Origin: Ectocarpus siliculosus
Taxonomy: Eukaryota; Sar; Phaeophyceae; Ectocarpales; Ectocarpaceae
Length of the DNA stretch: 13,279 bases
Direction of reading: 5' to 3'
Assembly (NCBI GenBank): GCA_000310025.1
Contig: FN648440.1
Span: forward strand, 106,749 to 120,027
Under the pieces are notes generated by a model. The model ran no database searches, was not told the DNA's origin, and worked only from the letters and a program-made list of their open reading frames with translations. Both the position numbers and the translations under genes were made by a program. Within the stretch, counting starts at the first letter, position 1. Every line of letters starts with the position of its first letter. This document shows, piece after piece, positions 8,701 through 13,279 of the stretch.

Positions 8701-11700
8701 AAAGTATGACAAGGCAATACAGTATGCACTCGCCCATAAATGGCGCCAGTCAATGTTAGAATAAAGGAACTGAACGCGATTTAGTTGAACACGACATGAT
8801 CATGCGGTGAACTTCCTCCGGTCTACTGTGCTCGAATGTTGAATAAGGTGGTCTTCACTGACTGTGACGCAGCCGCGATGTTGGCAATCGCGAAGGTCTA
8901 TCCATCGGCCCTGAACAAGTTGTGCATCTGGCACACCATGGGGAACATCCGGGAGCATGGGGGGGGTCTTGAGAAGGGTGTCCTGGGTCAGGTTCTTCAA
9001 CTTTTCAAGGCAGCGGCGTACGCGCAAACGGAGGAGGTGAGCCATCTTGGTTGGACATTGAATCATTTTTTTCGTGGGTGATGTTCCGCACGGATCTTCC
9101 ACTTGCAGGTGTAGGCCGTGTTGTCCAACGCTTGAGAGAGCTGCGATCGTAGAAGCGCGGGAATCGTCGCCGCCGCGTGCGGCTACACCCAACGGCCCGC
9201 TCTCCTTGTTTTGTCTATTTCATACGAAAGGTCCTTGGCACCTTCTTTCTCCCGGTCCATTTTCTTTCATCCCGTCGCGTGCTCCGTTACTTGTCACTCT
9301 CGCAGTATTTCCTGCAATGTAAAGGGGCGCTCCTCGACCTCTTGCCCCCGGAGAGCAAGATGTACGAGTACATGGAGAAGAACATCTTCGGCACAGGGTA
9401 AGCACCGACTAGAATGGCAGCCGATGCTAAGTAGGCCACGGACGCGTGACGTCTTGCTCCTCCTCCGTCGACGATGCCTTTCTCCTGTTTATTCTGTTTG
9501 AAGGTTCCGTCAGTTGGTGACGTCGTCCGTCTCGTGCCCACTAAGTTTGAGCCGTCCCGTAACGTGTGACAGGCGGGCTGGCAAATGGGCGTCGTACGTC
9601 CACCCTGGGCTGCACACTCTCGGCATTGCCTCCACCCAGCGTGTTGAGTCGATGAATGCTGCGGTGAAGAAGCTGGTGACCAGGAAGGGCGACATGGTCG
9701 ACCTCGGCCGAGCGCTCCTAGGCAAGGTTCAGGATGACATCAACAGGACCCAAAGGTGGGCGTCCGGTTGTGACATTTGCGTGTACATATTTTGCGACAC
9801 CAGCTGAGGCAACCCATGGTCCAGTGACCTCGACGCATTGCGTGGTTGAGTTCTGGCAACCTGTTCAGAAGGAAGGTGGTAGCATTTGAAGGTGGTAGCA
9901 TTTGAATTTTTGTGCGTGTCTCGTAGGTCGCCTCTCGACAACAAAGAGCAATTGACCAACCACGCGGAAGCACGCCCGTTGCATGTGGATGAGGTCAACT
10001 CAACGTTCGCGAGGTGGTATGTCGTCGGTAGTGCGTATGCACGACGGACTCGAGGCTTCCCAGGCGGCCCACACCAGAGATCCTTTGCAATGACGGGGAC
10101 AATACATTAATAGTCGCCGGCATTTCTACATCATGTTGTGTTGTGGCGCGTTTGGTTGACAAGTTTTGTGCTCTGCTCGTTGTGCCCCGTGCTTTCTAGA
10201 CGAAACCTGGGAGGAACGGTCGCCCGAGTGGCTGTGCAGGAACACTCGTATGTGGAAAGCTTCAGGACCAAGCACCTGCGAACGTTCAACTTCGTCCTGA
10301 ACGCAGTGAAGTACGAGCAGTGCAGCCAGCACGCCACGGAGGTTAGTTGTGGCGGCCTTCGCTTGCGGCGATGGACGGACCCAGATTTTTTCTCCCCCAT
10401 TACACCTAACCGTACCCCCCTCAGATGCGGTGCCTGACCAAGGAAAGTCACAGCGACGCGGCCATGAGTTGTGTCTTTTCCCCTCATTTCCTTCACTCGC
10501 CAACCCGACTTCTGCGTGCCCGCTTGTATAGCACAAGGTTATGTAATGGAGTTGTACTTGCCTTCGAGTTGTGGAAGGCGATCAGTCTTTGTGGGCAGCA
10601 CCAACGACGCTGCTGGTATTCATGTCAATGCCGAACCTGACTTCCCTCCCGAACCCCCCCCCCCCCCTGTCGCACACCGCCCTTACCCATGGGTAAGCCG
10701 TGTTGGCAGGACACTGAAGCACAGATCCTCGGGGCTCTCAGTTACGAGGCGATACCTGTCGTGCGTGACGAAGAGGCGGCGCGGAGACTGTTCGAGGAGT
10801 TGGTGGCAGACCCGACGAAGGCGAACCTCACGTACGACACCGGCTCCGGAGAGTTGGTGGACCCTTCAATACCGACGTCCGAAGCCGCTTGTGTCTCCAT
10901 GGTGTCCCGCACATCCGTGCCTCACTTCGCGGAGTTACTTCGTGACCAGAACGTCCACACGGTGGTGCGCATCACACCGATGTCTACGGCGTCCGAGTGC
11001 GGTCACCTCGTCGCCCTTGGACCGGACGGCTTCTTCCTCTGCACGTGCCTGCGGCAGCTCGTCTACGGGCTACTTTGCCCGCACGCCATCAAGGCCTTGT
11101 GGTACCAGCGTGCCTCCCAATTCAACGGAGCAACCATTTCACCAAGGTGGCGTGACAGTGAGACGCCATGGACGATGGCAGCGCTGGCCGCTAAGCCTGC
11201 CAAGCTATCGACCGGAGCTGCGGGGCTGACGGGACCTGCGGGGCCTACCGGACAGATGCCGCCCGTCGACACCAGTCCGATCGTGTCGTCCCACTCCGGA
11301 CTCAACTTGTCGGCCTACGCGTACGCCAACGGCGTCGCCTTAGGGAAGGAGCTGGGTGGTATGTTCAAAGAGGTCCCGTCTGTGGCGAGCATCCAACGCT
11401 TGATGGAGTCCATGAAGCTTCACGCCAAGCAACAAATCGAGGTGGAGAAGCGGTCGTTACGAGACGAGTCAACGAGCCGGGTGTTCACGGGAACTCTCCC
11501 CCGGCCCACCCCTGCCCTGCCGCAGGGAGACGCCGGGGACCCTGGTCGGGGGGGGCGCGGCCGGGGGGGAAAGGGGTCTACCGGAAGAGGACGGGCAGGG
11601 GAAAAGGGTGACCCTGGAAGCAGCAGCCAGGGAAGCGGTGGCGGTGGAAACGGCGGCCGGCGAAGCGGGGGCAGGGGCGGAGGGACAGGCCACGGGCGCG

Positions 11701-12038
11701 CAGGGGGGAGCGTAAACTCTGCTGGTTTCGCTACGGGTTCGCCGAGCGGTACCACGGGGGTTCGCCGAGCGTCCCACCCTCCGGCAGGATCGGACACCAC
11801 CAGCGCCGCGCCTATTGGCTTCCAGGCGGCACCCGTCAACGGGGCGCACACGTCCGAGGGCTTGGCGTTGCCGTTTCGTGCCCTGGACAACGTGGACGTT
11901 TCTCGTCGCGGGGGGGGGCAGGCTTCGCCACCTTTCCAGACGACCGCCCATCTTGTTCAGTTGGGGCGTCTGCAACCACCGCCCCGTAAGAAGCAAACGG
12001 GGCCGAGCAAACGACACAAAAGTAGTAGTGCGGCGTAG
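5266..12038 (+). CDS. MULE transposase (FAR1-like, DDE, SWIM), about 15 exons
   Basis: Catalyses cut-and-paste transposition in the nucleus by acting on the 129-bp TIRs. Exons read from GT-AG borders and phase: 5266-5461, 5599-5759, 5931-6074, 6806-6871, 7215-7430, 8121-8350, 8543-8693, 8848-9036, 9306-9397, 9573-9755, 9927-10013, 10200-10341, 10425-10467, 10532-about 10623, and 10710 (or 10698)-12038. This gives about 1,106 residues with no internal stop or frameshift. Motifs in order: QDNTFNTNIYKFHLAL with Asp331; VVFTDCDAAAML with Asp393; CIWH at 414-417; STQRVESMN with Glu507; CTC...CPH at 775-789; then a Gly-rich tail and a basic KRHK end. The ATG at 5266 was chosen as the first Met after the TIR that joins in frame to exon 2. 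The exon 14/15 border is unresolved, and the small exons 13-14 are the least certain. Transcript data would settle these. Confidence 0.85.
6075..6805 (+). other. Intron 3 (731 bp)
   Basis: It lies between the AAG|GTTTGT donor and the AATCCCAG acceptor. The exon 3 frame stays open to 6851 by chance, but the peptide becomes low-complexity (Cys/Val runs from GT repeats). Splicing it out restores a FAR1-like sequence. It contains a perfect 44-bp tandem duplication. Confidence 0.65.
6591..6678. repeat. 44-bp tandem duplication in intron 3
   Basis: Two identical copies, 6591-6634 and 6635-6678, each containing a GT microsatellite. Confidence 0.95.
7431..8120 (+). other. Intron 5 (690 bp)
   Basis: The donor is AAAAG|GTGAGT and the acceptor is TTCCGTTAG before 8121. 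Joining in phase 0 gives GRAGKQK followed by VRSMRDAF, as expected for the family. An open stretch around 7744-7831 was considered as an exon but does not fit in phase. It also holds a short palindromic GC-rich area near 7534-7588. Confidence 0.55.
8121..9755 (+). other. Exons 6-10: MULE transposase catalytic core
   Basis: Exon 6 encodes VRSMRDAFDAEP...QDNTFNTN; its Asp codon is at 8328-8330. Exon 7 encodes YKFHLALIVVVDKENHSQ and ALLSDERSESFEFVFESF. Exon 8 holds TDCDAA (Asp codon 8860-8862) and CIWHTMGN (8923-8937). Exon 9 is short. Exon 10 encodes WASYVHPGLHTLGIASTQR and VESMNAAVKK (Glu codon 9646-9648). The Asp-Asp-Glu spacing is about 62 and 114 residues, and the family's Cys/His pair sits between the last two. 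Splices AT|A (8350/8543) and GG|G (9397/9573) are in phase 2. Confidence 0.88.
9873..9904. repeat. 16-bp tandem duplication before the exon 11 acceptor
   Basis: AAGGTGGTAGCATTTG occurs twice in a row, ending 22 bp before the exon 11 acceptor (exon starts at 9927). Confidence 0.95.
9927..10709 (+). other. Exons 11-14: linker with small exons
   Basis: Exons 11 (9927-10013), 12 (10200-10341) and 13 (10425-10467) join in phases 2, 2 and 0. The donor of exon 11 must be after 10013, because the alternative GTATGT donor 3 bp later would create TGA at the junction. Exon 12 encodes ARVAVQEHSYVESFRTKHL. Exon 14 from 10532 joins in phase 1 and encodes QGYVMELYLPSSCGRRSVFV. Its 3' border is not settled: GT at 10624 is one choice, and a 14-base C run (10654-10667) forms part of the following pyrimidine tract. 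Confidence 0.5.
10710..12038 (+). other. Exon 15: SWIM finger and Gly-rich C-terminal tail
   Basis: This exon is a single long open block. It encodes an acidic segment (VRDEEAARRLFEELV), then HLVALGPDGFFLCTCLRQL...GLLCPHAIKALW, a CxCx9CxH SWIM finger (Cys codons 11040, 11046, 11076; His codon 11082). A short collagen-like run follows (five Gly-x-y steps, about 11214-11255), then a helix, then a Gly/Arg-rich region (about 11521-11712) and a basic end (about 11986-12023) that could be a nuclear localisation signal. The stop TAG is at 12036-12038. SWIM fingers are typical of MULE transposases. Confidence 0.85.
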
Positions 12039-12704
12039 TGGAGGAGACCATTTACCTGTAGGACACGTCAGGAAAATGTAAAGCGTGTTGCCGATGCCTT
12101 ACTCGGCGTTGCATTCGCTTTGTTACCGTTGGAGCGTGTTGGTTTGCGCGCGCGTGTGGATGTGTGTTGCGTGTGTTGGGGGGTCTGCCAACAGCATCTG
12201 TTGTGTCGGATTGGTATTATTTCCTTCGGTAGCCGGCCCGCCGCAGCAAGGAGAAGGGGGATTCGCTTGGAAAACCATTGCCGGTTGGCAGGGGTGGAGG
12301 GGCAAGAGTCTCTCGACCCCGCGGAGTCTTCGTTCTTCCCCGTGTCCGATATGTTTTGAGTTTTTTTTTGCGCGTTGGATGAGAGTACCGCTGGTCCCTT
12401 TATCATGACCACTCATTGGAATTAAGTTGCAGCCTTGATTCGCCGTCGTGATGGTGTATCTTCATTGCCCGTTGACATTTTATGCGGTTTCCCTAGAGCT
12501 CTCCGGTTTTGAAAGTACTCGCGTGTTCATGATGCTCCAAGAATCATATGATACAAACCAACTTTTCTTCTCTACGTCGACCGTCCGCACAACACCGAGG
12601 CAGCAGCTGCACGGACCACCACAAAAACCGCGACCATTTGGGATGACATCCGCGCCGCACCACCACGCTCTCCCCCCTAAAACACACTAAGACACGTCCT
12701 CGAC
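12039..12704 (+). other. 3' region of the MULE, no gene seen
   Basis: Short open frames occur on both strands, but none has family-like content or splice support. I see no AATAAA signal. It contains GT-rich sequence near 12150-12180. There is no sign of a second MULE gene (such as a mudrB counterpart). Confidence 0.6.
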
Positions 12705-12706
12705 TA

Positions 12707-12912
12707 CCGTATACGACACAAGATGACACCCCCTGGACCGATTTTCAAAGCTCGACTACGCCACGATGCATAAACGAAACGATACACTTTCGGAGAGCTC
12801 TCGACCAGACAGCTTCAACGCCCCCGTTTTCGGCGCTGCGACTCTTTCTGCTGTTGATAAATCGAGCTTTCAAAATCGGTCGAGGGGGTGTGTTATCTTG
12901 TGTCGTATACGG
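12707..12912. mobile_element. Putative TA-flanked fold-back MITE
   Basis: The arms 12706-12755 and 12862-12913 are inverted copies, with three mismatches and one 2-base gap. The loop is 106 bp with no coding. Dinucleotide TA lies at both outer ends (12705-12706, 12913-12914), as expected for a Tc1/mariner-type target duplication. TA is self-complementary, so this is weak evidence on its own. It could instead be a long hairpin in the 3' UTR. Confidence 0.5.
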
Positions 12913-12913
12913 T

Positions 12914-13054
12914 ACACTGGCACTGGCAAATCAATGTACCTCGATTACACTGCAACATTTCCAAACTACGTCGTCCACATCATCCATGTCCATGTGGGTT
13001 GTCTCCTGCTGTTTTACGTGCGCGGCTACTGCTGCCGTAGGTCTCAAGCGGATG
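12914..13054 (+). other. Subterminal region before the right TIR
   Basis: No gene is seen. It contains repeated ACTGG- and TCCATGT-type short words and a trinucleotide-rich end (CTGCTGCC). Only weak similarity to the matching position inside the left TIR is visible. Confidence 0.4.
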
Positions 13055-13183
13055 CAGCCGTTGTTGCTGCGGCGGTGTGACCCGTTCAATTCAAATGAGG
13101 CGTTGTAGGGTGTGGTTCTGGGAGGCGTTTTCCAGCTGGAGGACCTTTTTATCTCGCCAGCTTTGGCGTATGCACGACCGGCG
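13055..13183 (-). repeat. Right terminal inverted repeat of the MULE
   Basis: It is the reverse complement of 5066-5194, with differences at 13142 and 13146 only. Its outward side also has the open frame beginning with an ATG at 13098. Confidence 0.95.
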
Positions 13184-13193
13184 TGCGGAGGAA
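13184..13193. repeat. Right target site duplication
   Basis: TGCGGAGGAA, identical to 5056-5065. Confidence 0.9.
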
Positions 13194-13256
13194 TCGCGCG
13201 GGCGCACGCAGATTGGAGTGCGGAGAGGTCCCCCTGAAGGTGCATAGTTCCATAGA
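13194..13256. other. Right flank: displaced upstream DNA of the minus-strand transposase element
   Basis: By the target duplication, this sequence was joined to 5055 before the MULE came in. Read on the minus strand, it lies upstream of the ATG at 5007. No promoter motif is obvious. Confidence 0.55.
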
Positions 13257-13277
13257 GGGGGGGGGGGGGGGGGGGGG
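13257..13277. repeat. Poly-G run of 21 at the window edge
   Basis: This homopolymer near the end may be real or an assembly edge artefact. Confidence 0.9.
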
Positions 13278-13279
13278 TT

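Larger units (their letters stand above)
5066..13183 (+). mobile_element. Complete Mutator-like element (MULE), 8.1 kb, with long TIRs and a target duplication
   Basis: Seen: inverted repeats 5066-5194 and 13055-13183 (129 bp, 127 identical) and direct repeats TGCGGAGGAA immediately outside (5056-5065, 13184-13193). One gene between them encodes a protein with MULE transposase core motifs and a SWIM finger. Known: Mutator elements have long TIRs and 8-11 bp (usually 9) target duplications, and encode DDE transposases. The outermost A/T pair (5065/13184) is complementary, so the duplication can be read as 8 bp (element 5065-13184) or 10 bp (element 5066-13183). The near-identity of the TIRs and the perfect duplication imply a recent insertion. 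The gene appears intact, so the element may be autonomous. Confidence 0.93.

Noticed and set aside
12068-12416. Second MULE gene on the minus strand (mudrB-like)
   Set aside because: The open frames overlap in two phases, carry no recognisable motif and show no supporting splice sites.

Overview
The window reads as eukaryotic nuclear DNA made of nested transposable elements. No ordinary host gene could be supported. Coding blocks are broken by GT-AG introns of about 60-730 bp, codons are GC-rich, and there are many CAG/CTG, GA, CT and GT microsatellites and poly-G/C runs. This texture fits a brown alga or another stramenopile; that is an inference from style, not proof. The 21-base G run at the right edge suggests a contig end or assembly gap.

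Left part (1-5055), minus strand: an intron-bearing, damaged transposase gene, probably of the CACTA/Plavaka (Tnp2-like) type. It runs from an ATG at 5007 leftwards and leaves the window at position 1. It has an N-terminal C2HC zinc finger, a very low-complexity acidic/Gly/Ser region, a stretch interrupted by an in-frame TAG at 3891-3889, and then exons at about 3032-2874, 2024-1812, 1051-467 and 303-103. All of these exons join in phase 0.

Right part (5066-13183), plus strand: an apparently complete 8.1-kb Mutator-like element (MULE). It has 129-bp terminal inverted repeats that match at 127 positions and a 10-bp target site duplication (TGCGGAGGAA at 5056-5065 and 13184-13193). Its single gene (5266-12038) can be assembled by eye into about 15 exons. 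The predicted protein of about 1,100 residues has a FAR1-like N-terminal region, a MULE DDE core (Asp331, Asp393, Glu507 with a Cys-x-Trp-His motif), a SWIM zinc finger (CxCx9CxH) and an unusual collagen-like, Gly/Arg-rich tail. The gene shows no stop or frameshift except for one splice junction I could not settle (10532-10710). About 1 kb of non-coding DNA follows the gene and contains a 206-bp fold-back sequence flanked by TA that looks like a nested MITE.

The MULE landed about 50 bp upstream of the ATG of the minus-strand transposase gene, so the two genes now diverge from the left TIR. Sequence at 13194-13256 should be the displaced upstream flank of the older element. The layers, oldest first, are the CACTA/Plavaka-like element, then the MULE; the MITE-like fold-back sits inside the MULE, and its order relative to the MULE insertion cannot be read.
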